A DNA stretch of 64,000 nucleotides from Tautonia sp040717455. GTDB taxonomy: Bacteria; Planctomycetota; Planctomycetia; Isosphaerales; Isosphaeraceae. A program made the translations under genes and the position numbers. The notes beneath the pieces were generated by a model. The model ran no database searches, was not told where the DNA came from, and saw nothing but the letters and a program-made list of their open reading frames with translations. Positions 52,024 to 60,041 of this stretch are shown here, piece by piece. Location of the stretch: assembly GCF_040717455.1 (NCBI RefSeq), contig NZ_JBFEFH010000021.1, positions 67,138 to 131,137 of the forward strand. Reading direction: 5' to 3'. Within the stretch, counting starts at the first letter, position 1, and each line of letters begins with the position of its first letter.

Positions 52024-53349
52024 TCAGGCGAGGAGGGCGTCCACGACCTGCCCGTCACGGAAGAGGGACAGCGGTCGACCGCTCGGTGAGATGAGCTCGT
52101 GGCCGTCCCCGAGGCCGAGGGCCTGGAACACAGTCGCCGAGAGATCGTCGGGGGAGCAGGGATCGACCGTCGGCGCCGACCCGGTACGGTCCGTCTCGCC
52201 GTGCACGTACCCCCGACGGAACGAGCCGCCGGCCAGCAGCACCGACATGGATCGGGGCCAGTGGTCTCGGCCACCGTTGCCGTTGATCGCCGGCGTCCGG
52301 CCGAACTCGCCGGCGCAGTAGACGATCGTCTCATCCAGGAGCCCACGCCCGTCCAGGTCGTCGATCAGGGCGGATAGGGCCGCGTCGAGCGGCGGGATGA
52401 GCCGATCTCGCAGCGCGTCGAAGTTGCCGGCGTGCGTGTCCCAACCGCCGACGCTGACCGTCACGAATCGCGTGCCGGCCTCGATCAATCGACGCGCCGC
52501 GAGCAGGCCCCGCCCCAGGGGAGAATTGCCATAGCGATCGCGGAGCAGCTCGGGCTCGCGATCGATCTCCAGGGCCTCGGCGACGGCTCCGGATCGGAGG
52601 AGGTCGAGGGCGCCCGCCTGAAAGTCGTCGAGGCCGTCGAGCAACTCCGACCCCTCGAGTGCCGCCAGGCCGCGATCGAGGCGGTCGCGGAGGGAGGCTC
52701 GGCCCTCCAGCTCGTGCAGCGGAAGGCCCTCGGGCAAGGAGACGCCCCGACCCCGGAACGGGCCGGTCGACGGGTCACCCTCGACCTCGAAGGGGGCGAA
52801 GGCGGGGCCGAGGTGGCCCGGACGGGCGGGAAGCCCCTCGCGGAGCGATTGGAAGACGATCGCGGCCGGCAGCCCCGACCGGGAGCCGAGGAGCCGGGAC
52901 GCCAGCGAGCCCAGGAAGGGATACTCGACCGGGCCGCCGGGGCGGTTCCCGGTCGTCATGTAGGTCGTCCCCGGCTCATGGTCCGTGATGGTGTGCTCGA
53001 CCGATCGGACGAGGGTGATCCGATCCGCAACCGCAGCGAGCCCCGGGAGGTGCTCGCAGAGTTGCAAGCCGGGAGACCGGGTGTCGATCGGGCGGAACTC
53101 GCCTCGGATTTCGGCCGGGGCCTCGGGTTTCAGGTCCCACAGGTCGATCGTCGATGGTCCGCCGGCCAGCCAGAGGAAGATGACTCCCTCGGCCCTTCGC
53201 CTTCCGACGGGCGTCGACCGAGCCCCGAGCGATCGCCGGCGCAGCAGGTCGGAGAGGCCGAGGCCGAGCAGGCCGCTCGCGCCGATACGAATCAGGTCGC
53301 GCCGATGAAACCCTTCGCAGTCGGTCGGGGCGTGCTCGCGGTGGGTCAT
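52024..53349 (-). CDS. DUF1501 protein, Tat-exported
   Basis: A 441-residue member of the DUF1501 family, sulfatase-fold-like proteins very abundant in planctomycetes and nearly always paired with DUF1549/DUF1553 proteins. The N-terminus has a twin-arginine signal (RRDLIRIGASGLLGLGLSDL, residues 16-35). GVIFLWLAGGPSTIDLWDLK opens the mature domain; ITLVRSVEHTITDHEPGTTY, YGNSPLGRGLLAARRLIEAG, FVTVSVGGWDTHAGNFDALR, VYCAGEFGRTPAING and GRDHWPRSMSVLLAG are conserved blocks. Its gene starts 39 bases after the DUF1553 gene ends, so they are surely co-transcribed. The biochemical role is not known; an extracytoplasmic degradation or binding function has been proposed from context in other genomes. 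Confidence 0.93.
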   Translation of the reverse strand: MTHREHAPTDCEGFHRRDLIRIGASGLLGLGLSDLLRRRSLGARSTPVGRRRAEGVIFLWLAGGPSTIDLWDLKPEAPAEIRGEFRPIDTRSPGLQLCEHLPGLAAVADRITLVRSVEHTITDHEPGTTYMTTGNRPGGPVEYPFLGSLASRLLGSRSGLPAAIVFQSLREGLPARPGHLGPAFAPFEVEGDPSTGPFRGRGVSLPEGLPLHELEGRASLRDRLDRGLAALEGSELLDGLDDFQAGALDLLRSGAVAEALEIDREPELLRDRYGNSPLGRGLLAARRLIEAGTRFVTVSVGGWDTHAGNFDALRDRLIPPLDAALSALIDDLDGRGLLDETIVYCAGEFGRTPAINGNGGRDHWPRSMSVLLAGGSFRRGYVHGETDRTGSAPTVDPCSPDDLSATVFQALGLGDGHELISPSGRPLSLFRDGQVVDALLA

Positions 53350-53388
53350 GGTTGGCCTCGGGGAGGACGTTGAAACCGCTCGACGCGG

Positions 53389-55761
53389 TCAGCGGACGAG
53401 CAGGAATTCCCGGGTGTTGACGAGCGACCAGAGCAAGGCGACGTAGGCCGAGCGGCGGTCGTCGCCGCCCGAAACATGATCGAGCGCCGCCGCCCGTTCG
53501 TCGTCGTCGGGGAAGCGGGAAAGCGTCGCGAGGAAGAGCTCGTCCACGGCCTGGCGACCCGAGACCCCCCGGTCGATCAGCCGATCGATGCGAGGCGCCC
53601 CCTCGATCCGATCGAGGAGCTCGTCATCGACCATCAGGAAGAGCTGCTGGGCGAGCGAGGGGGTTTCGGATCGCTCGCAATCGCAGATCGCCGATCGTTC
53701 CGACCGCCCGAAGGTCCGCAGGAGTCGCCCGAGGTGGGGATCCTCGACGCGGTTCGAGGCGAGTTCGATGGCCCGGCCGACGCGCTCCTTCCCCCCGGTC
53801 CCCTCCGGCCCGGGTCCGTCCCCGAGGGCGACGGCAAGGCTGTCGGCCACCGCCTCGGCCGGCACGCGGCGCAGTCGGGCCTGTGCGAACGTGCCGGGGC
53901 GGTCGAGGCCGGCCGAGGCCGGGACGATGGCGCGTTGATAGGCGGCCGAATTCAGGATCCGACGTTCCAACTCCCGGATGTCGTACCCGCTGGCGACGAA
54001 GTCGCGCGCCAGCGATTCGAGCAGTCCGACGTCGCCCGGCGGGTTCGACGCCGAGAACCCGTCGACCGGCTCGACGAGACCCTCGCCGAAGTAGCGGGCC
54101 CAGACCCGATTGACGAGGACGGGGGCGAGATACGGGTTGTCCGGTTCGAGGAGCCAGGAGACCAGAGCCTCGCGGGGATCGCCCGCGGTCGGGTCCACCT
54201 CGACCCCGTTCGGCAACCTCGGCGGCACGGCTCGGCCGGTCGACGGGTCGGGCAGGAGTCGAGGCCGGTCGTTGAGGTAGAGTTCCCGGACCCTCGGGAT
54301 CGGGCCGGTGTCGGCCTCCCCCGTCCTCTGCGCGACCAGACGGCGCTGGACGGCGGCCCTCACATCCGGCGAGGTTCCGAACTCCACGCGAGCGAAGAGG
54401 TTCGAGAAGCCGGCATAGTCGCGGGTCGTCCAGCGATCGGACGGGTGTGTGTGGCACTTCGCGCAGCCGATCTGAACGCCCAGGAACGCCGAGGCCACGC
54501 GCTCGGCCATCTCGCCTTGCGGGTACGAACCGTCGGGATCGGACCGTCGCCAGAAGAGATCGAGCTCGGCCCTCCCGGCGTAACCGGTCTCCTCGCCCGA
54601 GACCAGAGCCCGATGGAGCTCGATCTCGCGATCGAGCCAGGGATCGGCCGAGAGATCGCCCCGGCTCGTGGCCCGGAGCACGCCCCGGACGATCGCATCG
54701 TATCCGACGTTCTCGGCGATCCGCCGACGATACCATTCGTGCCAGTCGGCCAGACGCCTCGGGCGGAGTTCCGGCGGCCCCTCGACCCGGTCGATGTTGG
54801 CCCCGGTGATCTCGCAGAGTCGGGTCGCCCAGAGCGCCGCATGCCGCGGGTGTTCCAGGAGTTCGTGGATCTTGCGGGAGCGTTTGTGCGGGTCGGGGTC
54901 GGCGAGGAAGGAACGCACCTCCTCGGGGGTCGGGACCCGCCCGATCGCGTCGATCGTCAGGCGGCGGAGGAAGTCGGCATCGCTGGCGACCGGCGCGGGC
55001 TCGATCCGGAGCGCCCGGAGCCGGGCGAGCACGAGGGCGTCGATCGGATCGGGGGGGTCTTGCGGAGGGCTCACGACTCCGTGCTCGATGGCGACCAGGA
55101 TCTGCGACGTGGCCCAGCTCCCGCGATATTCGACGATCAGGGAGGTCGCCCCCGGGCCGATCGCGCGCACCTCGCCATCGGGAGCGACCTCGACGACCGT
55201 CTCGTCCCGGGCGCGAAAGGTACAGTATTCGGTCAGGTCGACGCGGTCGCCGTCCTCGAAGACCGCCGTCACCCGAAGTCGGGTCGCCTGTCCGGCCCGC
55301 TCGAATCGATGGGCGGCCGGCTCGACCTCCAGGCGATCGACCGCCGGCGCGTCGAGATCGCGCGGCGTCCCGGCCTCGATCCAGGCTCGGAGGGTCTGTT
55401 CCTCCCACGATCCGGCCTCGAAGCGGACGCCGCCCCCGTGGGGGACGCGGCCCGTCGGCTTCAGCAGGAGCAGGCTGCGCTCGGGCTCGATCGGGTTGAC
55501 CAGGCGTCCCATCCCCGATCGGGTCAGGGCGAAGTAATCGGCCTCCGGATCCTGGCCGAAGAGGCTCAGGCGGAGCCCCCCCCTGCCCTGGAACGAACCG
55601 TGACAGGCCCCCGCACTGCACCCAAGCCGGCCGAGCAGGCCGACCACGTGGCGGTCGAATTCGACGGCCGGCCCCGGCGTATCGGGACGAGGGACGCAGG
55701 CCGCCCGGCAGGGGGCCAGCGTCGAGACCGCCAGGACCGCCGCAAAGAATCGCATCAACAC
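53389..55761 (-). CDS. DUF1549/DUF1553 protein with BIG2 domain and cytochrome-c-like motifs
   Basis: A 790-residue exported protein. A signal peptide occupies about the first 21 residues; an ATG at 55755 is an alternative to the GTG at 55761. GCSAGACHGSFQGRGGLRLS (47-66) is a cytochrome-c-like motif with CH at 53-54. Residues ~143-225 form a bacterial Ig-like (BIG2) domain (LTEYCTFRARDETVVEVAPDG is part). DUF1549 follows (about 236-445; RRLTIDAIGRVPTPEEVRSF), with a true heme-type C433-AKCH at 433-437, and DUF1553 (about 525-775; NPYLAPVLVNRVWARYFGEG, NSAAYQRA, VNTREFLLVR at the very end). Placed in an operon after the M56 gene (36-base gap) and before DUF1501. Function unknown. Confidence 0.93.
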   Translation of the reverse strand: MLMRFFAAVLAVSTLAPCRAACVPRPDTPGPAVEFDRHVVGLLGRLGCSAGACHGSFQGRGGLRLSLFGQDPEADYFALTRSGMGRLVNPIEPERSLLLLKPTGRVPHGGGVRFEAGSWEEQTLRAWIEAGTPRDLDAPAVDRLEVEPAAHRFERAGQATRLRVTAVFEDGDRVDLTEYCTFRARDETVVEVAPDGEVRAIGPGATSLIVEYRGSWATSQILVAIEHGVVSPPQDPPDPIDALVLARLRALRIEPAPVASDADFLRRLTIDAIGRVPTPEEVRSFLADPDPHKRSRKIHELLEHPRHAALWATRLCEITGANIDRVEGPPELRPRRLADWHEWYRRRIAENVGYDAIVRGVLRATSRGDLSADPWLDREIELHRALVSGEETGYAGRAELDLFWRRSDPDGSYPQGEMAERVASAFLGVQIGCAKCHTHPSDRWTTRDYAGFSNLFARVEFGTSPDVRAAVQRRLVAQRTGEADTGPIPRVRELYLNDRPRLLPDPSTGRAVPPRLPNGVEVDPTAGDPREALVSWLLEPDNPYLAPVLVNRVWARYFGEGLVEPVDGFSASNPPGDVGLLESLARDFVASGYDIRELERRILNSAAYQRAIVPASAGLDRPGTFAQARLRRVPAEAVADSLAVALGDGPGPEGTGGKERVGRAIELASNRVEDPHLGRLLRTFGRSERSAICDCERSETPSLAQQLFLMVDDELLDRIEGAPRIDRLIDRGVSGRQAVDELFLATLSRFPDDDERAAALDHVSGGDDRRSAYVALLWSLVNTREFLLVR

Positions 55762-55796
55762 GATTGCACCCGTTTCTTCGGGGTCGCGACTCGGAT

Positions 55797-58589
55797 CTAG
55801 GGGCCCGCCCGGGATTCTGCCTCGTCCGGAATTTGCAGGACGATCTCCCGCTCTTCTGCCTCGGCCAGGCGAACCGGCTCCGAGTCGACCCGCCTGCCGT
55901 CGACCACCGCGAAGGCCCTGACCTCGGCGTCCGGCAGGAGCTGGCTCGATCGGAAGCGACCGTCCCGCTGGTTCTCGAACGTCACGTCGGCCGTGAGGTC
56001 GTCGCCGATGATGAAGGCCGGGAACTTCCCCTCGTCGCCGGTGTACGAGGCACCGACGCGAGCGTCGTCGACGGGCTGCCCGTCGGGGCCGAGCACCTTG
56101 ACCAGGAGCACGGGCGCGACATAGCGCACCACCTGGATGTCGCGGTGATCCCCCTCCAGGGTGCCGAGCGTCACTTCACGGCCACCTTGCAAGGGGGCGT
56201 CCTCGGCCACCCGGAAGCGCAGGGCGCTATGCTCGTTCGTCATCAGGTCGGCCCGGGCGTCTTCGAGTCCGTGGGGGGCGAGGATCGAGAATCGGCCGAC
56301 CTGTCCGGAGACCGGGTGGGCCTGGGTGTACCAGAATCCGTCGTCGAACCGGCCGAACAGCGAGGGCTCATGCCCGCTCCGCGGTCGCCCCTCGCTGTCG
56401 ACGAACTGGAACGCGATCTCGACATGGGGCACGGCCCGGAGTTCGATGGGCGGGCCTTCGGCCCGTTCCTCCAGCTCGACCCGCTGCGCGACGAAGACGG
56501 CGGGCAGGGGTCGCCGCTCCGGCCCCTGGCCCCTCTCATAGGTGCTGCTCGGGTCGTACCCCTGGTCCGTGGGACGGACCCGATAGGGGCCGGGCGGAAG
56601 GGGACCGAAGGTAAATTGCCCGTCGGCGTCGGCCACCGCCACGCGACGGATGTGGTTGGCCACGGGAACCCCCTGCGGTACGCCGGGGCTGCCCTCATGA
56701 TCGGCCTCGACATACGCCCCCGCGATCCCTTCGCCGTCGATATCGACCACGCGTCCTGTCAGCACCACGCCGTCCTCGAGCACGAAGGTCCCCAGGTCGC
56801 CTCGACGTTCCGGCGGGATCTCAAGGGCCTGGGGCGCTTTCTCATTCGGGAGGACCCAGACCACGCCGGGACCGGAGCGCGCCAGGACCAGCCGGAATCG
56901 CCCCTCATCGTCGGTCCGAGTGTCGGCGAACGAGCCATACTCCGAGACGATGTCGGCGTTCGCCGGCCGCGAATAGGACAGCACCTTGACGCCCGAGATC
57001 GGGCGGCCATCCGTTCCCTGGACGATGCCGGTGACGGCCGCGCCCGGCAGCAGCTCGACCTTCTCGAAGAACGGCCGCTCGCCCAGCGTCTCGTTCTTGC
57101 GGATCATCGTCAGCGAGTAGCCGAACCCCGTGCGAGGCGCGTACTCGGGATGCACCACGTCGAGCTCGATGTACAAGGCCGGCTCGGCGACCTGCCCCGG
57201 CGGGATCGTGAAGGTGTACTCTCCGTTTTCGTCGGTCTCGTGCGTCGTCTCCTCGATCAGGCGGTTCTCGCCGGCCCGAGAGAGACTGCGACGGACGACG
57301 ACGGTCGCGCCGGCCAGCGGGGCCTTGCTCTCCTTGTCGAGGACCACGCCGGTGTAGGTCAGTTCCTCGCCCTCGTCCGCGTCCTCGGGATTGACCGTGG
57401 GAGGCGCTTGAGGAGATTCGTCCCGGGCCGGGGCCGGGGCCGGCGGCGAGGCCCCGAGCCGAACGCTGGCGATCGCGCACACGACCATCACGGCGACGGC
57501 GTAGCTGATCGCCCCCCAGATCGGGCGGCAACGAGCCCTCGGTGTCCTGGTCCGGGTCACGAGCATGACGACCCTCCGCGTTAGCTGGGAACGGCGTTCG
57601 AAGAGGCCGAGGGCCGTCGCCGGCCATCGACGCGCCGCGCGATCCCGCGCGGCGCTCACGAGGAATTCGGCATAGTCGACGGCCCCCCCCGCCTCGGCCA
57701 TCGCTTCGGCATCGGCCAGGACATCCTGGCCGAGTCGCAGCTCGCGACGGAGCCACCAGCAGGTCGGCAGGAACCAGAACAGGGTGCTCGCCAGGGTTGC
57801 GAGCTGCCATGCCCAGAGATCGCCGCGGCGCACGTGCGACCACTCGTGGGCCAGGGCCGATCGGAGGATCGGGCCGTCGTCGTGGCCCATCGAGGCCGGC
57901 AGGACGATCACCGGGCCGCCTCGCAGGAAGGCGATCGGCATCTCGACTCGATCGCTCTCGACGAGACGGACACGCGTGCCACCCGCCCCGGCGATGCGAC
58001 GGAAGGCCGTCGCGACATGCTCCGGAGCCGGACGGGAGGAGCGGCAGAGGCTCGAGAGCCGGACGTACGCGACCAGCCAGAGGGACGCGTGGGCGATCGT
58101 CACCGCCCCGTAGACGATGAGCAGAATCGCGCCGGGCCGGCGGGAATCCCGGCGGGATCCTACTTCGACGGGGTCACGCCTCGGCCGATCGGTGGGGATC
58201 GCGGCCGCCGCCGGCCCCGGCCGGTCCATCGCGGCCGAGTCGGCCTCGGCGACCCTCCGCGCTCGATCGACCGCCATCCGGCCCTCGACCCGTTCCCCGC
58301 CGCCGGTCGGTGCGATCCCGATCGCGGGCCGGCCCTCCATCGCATCGGATCGCGTCGAGACCAAGGGGATGGTCAGGGGCCATCGCGGCAGGCTGGGGAT
58401 CGCGAGCATGGCCGGGAGGATGACCGCGGAGCCCAGGGTCAACACGATGACCCGGACGCGATGGACCGGCTCGCGGCAGGAGAGGGCCGCGAGGCAGCCG
58501 ATCACCGTCACGAGCCCGGAGCCGACCGCTACGTTCGCCAGGAAGGTCCCGGATTGCCCGATCCAGGGCCCGTCGAGAATGTCGGTCAT
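55797..58589 (-). CDS. M56-family (BlaR1/MecR1-like) membrane metallopeptidase with carboxypeptidase-regulatory-like C-terminal domains
   Basis: A 930-residue membrane protein. N-terminal helices (about 15-35, 44-64, 155-176) lead to the M56 domain with zinc motif HEWSH (248-252) in LAHEWSHVRRGDLWAWQLAT, and LADAEAMAEAG with the third-ligand Glu. A further helix lies at 358-378. Instead of the beta-lactam sensor of BlaR1, residues ~405-930 form a chain of Ig-like carboxypeptidase-regulatory-like domains (YTGVVLDKESKAPLAGATV, VTGIVQGTDGRPISGVKV, LTGRVVDIDGEGIAGAYV, LVKVLGPDGQPVDDARV). Its ATG overlaps the blaI stop (ATGA). By analogy it senses an extracellular signal, cuts or triggers cutting of the BlaI-type repressor, and so induces the operon; the ligand is unknown. 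Confidence 0.9.
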   Translation of the reverse strand: MTDILDGPWIGQSGTFLANVAVGSGLVTVIGCLAALSCREPVHRVRVIVLTLGSAVILPAMLAIPSLPRWPLTIPLVSTRSDAMEGRPAIGIAPTGGGERVEGRMAVDRARRVAEADSAAMDRPGPAAAAIPTDRPRRDPVEVGSRRDSRRPGAILLIVYGAVTIAHASLWLVAYVRLSSLCRSSRPAPEHVATAFRRIAGAGGTRVRLVESDRVEMPIAFLRGGPVIVLPASMGHDDGPILRSALAHEWSHVRRGDLWAWQLATLASTLFWFLPTCWWLRRELRLGQDVLADAEAMAEAGGAVDYAEFLVSAARDRAARRWPATALGLFERRSQLTRRVVMLVTRTRTPRARCRPIWGAISYAVAVMVVCAIASVRLGASPPAPAPARDESPQAPPTVNPEDADEGEELTYTGVVLDKESKAPLAGATVVVRRSLSRAGENRLIEETTHETDENGEYTFTIPPGQVAEPALYIELDVVHPEYAPRTGFGYSLTMIRKNETLGERPFFEKVELLPGAAVTGIVQGTDGRPISGVKVLSYSRPANADIVSEYGSFADTRTDDEGRFRLVLARSGPGVVWVLPNEKAPQALEIPPERRGDLGTFVLEDGVVLTGRVVDIDGEGIAGAYVEADHEGSPGVPQGVPVANHIRRVAVADADGQFTFGPLPPGPYRVRPTDQGYDPSSTYERGQGPERRPLPAVFVAQRVELEERAEGPPIELRAVPHVEIAFQFVDSEGRPRSGHEPSLFGRFDDGFWYTQAHPVSGQVGRFSILAPHGLEDARADLMTNEHSALRFRVAEDAPLQGGREVTLGTLEGDHRDIQVVRYVAPVLLVKVLGPDGQPVDDARVGASYTGDEGKFPAFIIGDDLTADVTFENQRDGRFRSSQLLPDAEVRAFAVVDGRRVDSEPVRLAEAEEREIVLQIPDEAESRAGP

Positions 58590-58984
58590 CGGCCTCCCCC
58601 CCCGTTCGAGTCTCGCCGCTTCCGCCGCCTCGCCCGCGCGATGATCTGCTCGAGATCGCGCAACTCGTCGTCGCTCGGATCCTTGGCCTCCAACAGGCTC
58701 AGCACGACCTGGTCGAGCGCCCCGTCGAAGACCCGCTGGAGGAACCGAGAGGTCTCGTGGTCCCGGCCGTAGACCGGGGCGTAGATGAACGTCCTGCCCT
58801 CGGCCCGATGGCGGACCAGGCCCTTGTCCTCCATGATCCGGAGCAGCGTCTGGACCGTGTTGAAGGCCTGCTCTCCCCGCGAGGAGAGCCGCTCGTGGAC
58901 CTGACGGACGCTCCCCTCCCCCAGCTCCCAGAGCGCCTTAAGAACTTCGAGCTCACGCCGACTCGGCGTCACGTCGTCTCGCAC
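58586..58984 (-). CDS. BlaI/MecI/CopY family transcriptional repressor
   Basis: A 132-residue winged-helix repressor. TPSRRELEVLKALWELGEGS (6-25) and VRQVHERLSSRGEQAFNTVQ, TLLRIMEDKGLVRHRAEGRT with FIYAPVYGRD are the typical BlaI/MecI DNA-binding blocks; the C-terminal helices make the dimer, and the tail is Arg/Gly-rich. GTG start at 58984 with AGGAGG (58991-58996) six bases upstream. It is the first gene of the unit blaI - M56 - DUF1553 - DUF1501, and a near-perfect palindrome sits over the expected transcription start. It presumably represses this operon until cleaved through the M56 protein. Confidence 0.93.
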   Translation of the reverse strand: MRDDVTPSRRELEVLKALWELGEGSVRQVHERLSSRGEQAFNTVQTLLRIMEDKGLVRHRAEGRTFIYAPVYGRDHETSRFLQRVFDGALDQVVLSLLEAKDPSDDELRDLEQIIARARRRKRRDSNGGGGR

Positions 58985-59030
58985 CGTGGTCCTCCTGGCC
59001 CGTCCTGCGCGTCACCCGGCAGGGCGGCCG

Positions 59031-59049
59031 CCTAACTTATTAGGTTAGG
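59031..59049. promoter_or_regulatory. BlaI-type operator palindrome
   Basis: The 19-base sequence cctaacttattaggttagg pairs with itself at 8 of 9 positions around a central base (the single mismatch is a T/G pair). It lies 47 bases before the blaI start codon and just downstream of the -10 candidate, where a bound dimer would block transcription start. It is an AT-rich site in GC-rich surroundings, as expected for a MecI/BlaI-family operator. Confidence 0.7.
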
Positions 59050-59052
59050 TGA

Positions 59053-59082
59053 ACCCTAGCCGACACCTGGCCGGGTCGTCAA
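59053..59082 (-). promoter_or_regulatory. Candidate promoter of the blaI operon
   Basis: On the minus strand TTGACG (59082-59077) and TAGGGT (59058-59053) are separated by 18 bases. The implied transcription start falls within the adjoining palindrome at 59031-59049. A plain sigma-70-like pair with weak -10. Confidence 0.5.
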
Positions 59083-59492
59083 GTGGGGACGCCCGCGATT
59101 TTTGTCACGGGGTCGTTCCCCTCGACACCAGATTGATCGTATTAACAAACTTTCATTCGAAAAAAGGGGCCCGCCGGCCTTCGATCGGTGTTCGGAGCGG
59201 CCCGACGGCCTTGCCCGCCCGATCCGGAGGGGCGGCGCCTCTCGCGTCATGCAGTGGAGGAATCGGTCCGGAGGATTTCGGCCTCGTCGATCAGGGCAGC
59301 GACCTCGTCCCGAGGCTCCGGGATCGCGGTGCGAGCCTCCTCGGGGAGTTCGGACTTGTCGGGCCGAGGCAGACGGAGTCACTCGCTCCGTGGGCCTCTT
59401 CGTTACCGTCTGGCGAAGACCATCTGGCGGTGGCGGCCGATTCACCTCGGTGCGGTCTCGCAGCGGGGGTGGTCCGATGTTTCGACGGCTGC

Positions 59493-60041
59493 TCAGGGCC
59501 CGTCGAGCGCGACGGCGAGCCAGGCGCGGGCGAAGGCCCACCAGGTGTCCGCGGTCCGGGGGGAGACGCCGAGCGCCCGGGCGCACTCGTCGAGCGTCAG
59601 GCCGGCGAAATACCGGAGCTGCACCAGTTCGGCCTGGCTCGGGTACTCGACGGCCAGGCGGCACAACGCCTCGTCGAGCGCCTCGAGCCTTGCGTCCGTC
59701 GGGGCGATGGCCGGGTGATCCGGATCGAGTTCGACGCGCCGGGCCTGCCCGCCCCGCTTAGCGGCGTTGCGGGCCCGTGCGTGATCGACGAGGATGCTCC
59801 GCATGGCCCGGGCGGCCGCCCGCAGGAAGTGGCTGCGCGACTCGAACGACCGCCCGCCGGTCAGCCGCGCGTAGGCCTCGTGGACGAGCGCCGTGGCGTC
59901 GAGCGTGTGCCCCGGCCTCTCGCTTGCCATCTTCGCGGCGGCGAGCTTACGCAGCTCGTCGTAGACCAGGGGAAGCAGCTCGGCGGCGGCGTGGGGGTCG
60001 CCGCGGTGGGCCGCGTCCAGGAGTCGCGAGACGTCCGTCAT
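59493..60041 (-). CDS. ECF-like RNA polymerase sigma factor (TIGR02999 type)
   Basis: A 182-residue sigma factor. Region 2: HAAAELLPLVYDELRKLAAA, ERPGHTLDATALVHEAYARL and SHFLRAAARAMRSILVDHAR with NAAKRGG after it; region 4: YPSQAELVQLRYFAGLTLDE, CARALGVSPRTADTWWAFAR, with the terminal AWLAVALDG. This pattern is the Planctomycetes/Acidobacteria-enriched TIGR02999 group, often encoded beside serine/threonine kinases. No anti-sigma gene is present. Its ATG overlaps the stop of the upstream kinase gene (ATGA), so its synthesis should depend on kinase translation. Target promoters unknown. Confidence 0.92.
   Translation of the reverse strand: MTDVSRLLDAAHRGDPHAAAELLPLVYDELRKLAAAKMASERPGHTLDATALVHEAYARLTGGRSFESRSHFLRAAARAMRSILVDHARARNAAKRGGQARRVELDPDHPAIAPTDARLEALDEALCRLAVEYPSQAELVQLRYFAGLTLDECARALGVSPRTADTWWAFARAWLAVALDGP

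Larger units (their letters stand above)
58985..59492. other. Intergenic region upstream of blaI
   Basis: About 500 bases between the end of the ECF sigma gene and blaI. It holds the blaI promoter/operator at its left end and an AT-rich patch at 59095-59165 (attttt..., attaacaaactttcattcg) that could be part of a terminator or another promoter. The open frames crossing the rest do not look coding. Confidence 0.5.

Noticed and set aside
53476..55800. A 774-codon plus-strand frame opposite the DUF1553 gene
   Set aside because: Antisense artefact with no family features.
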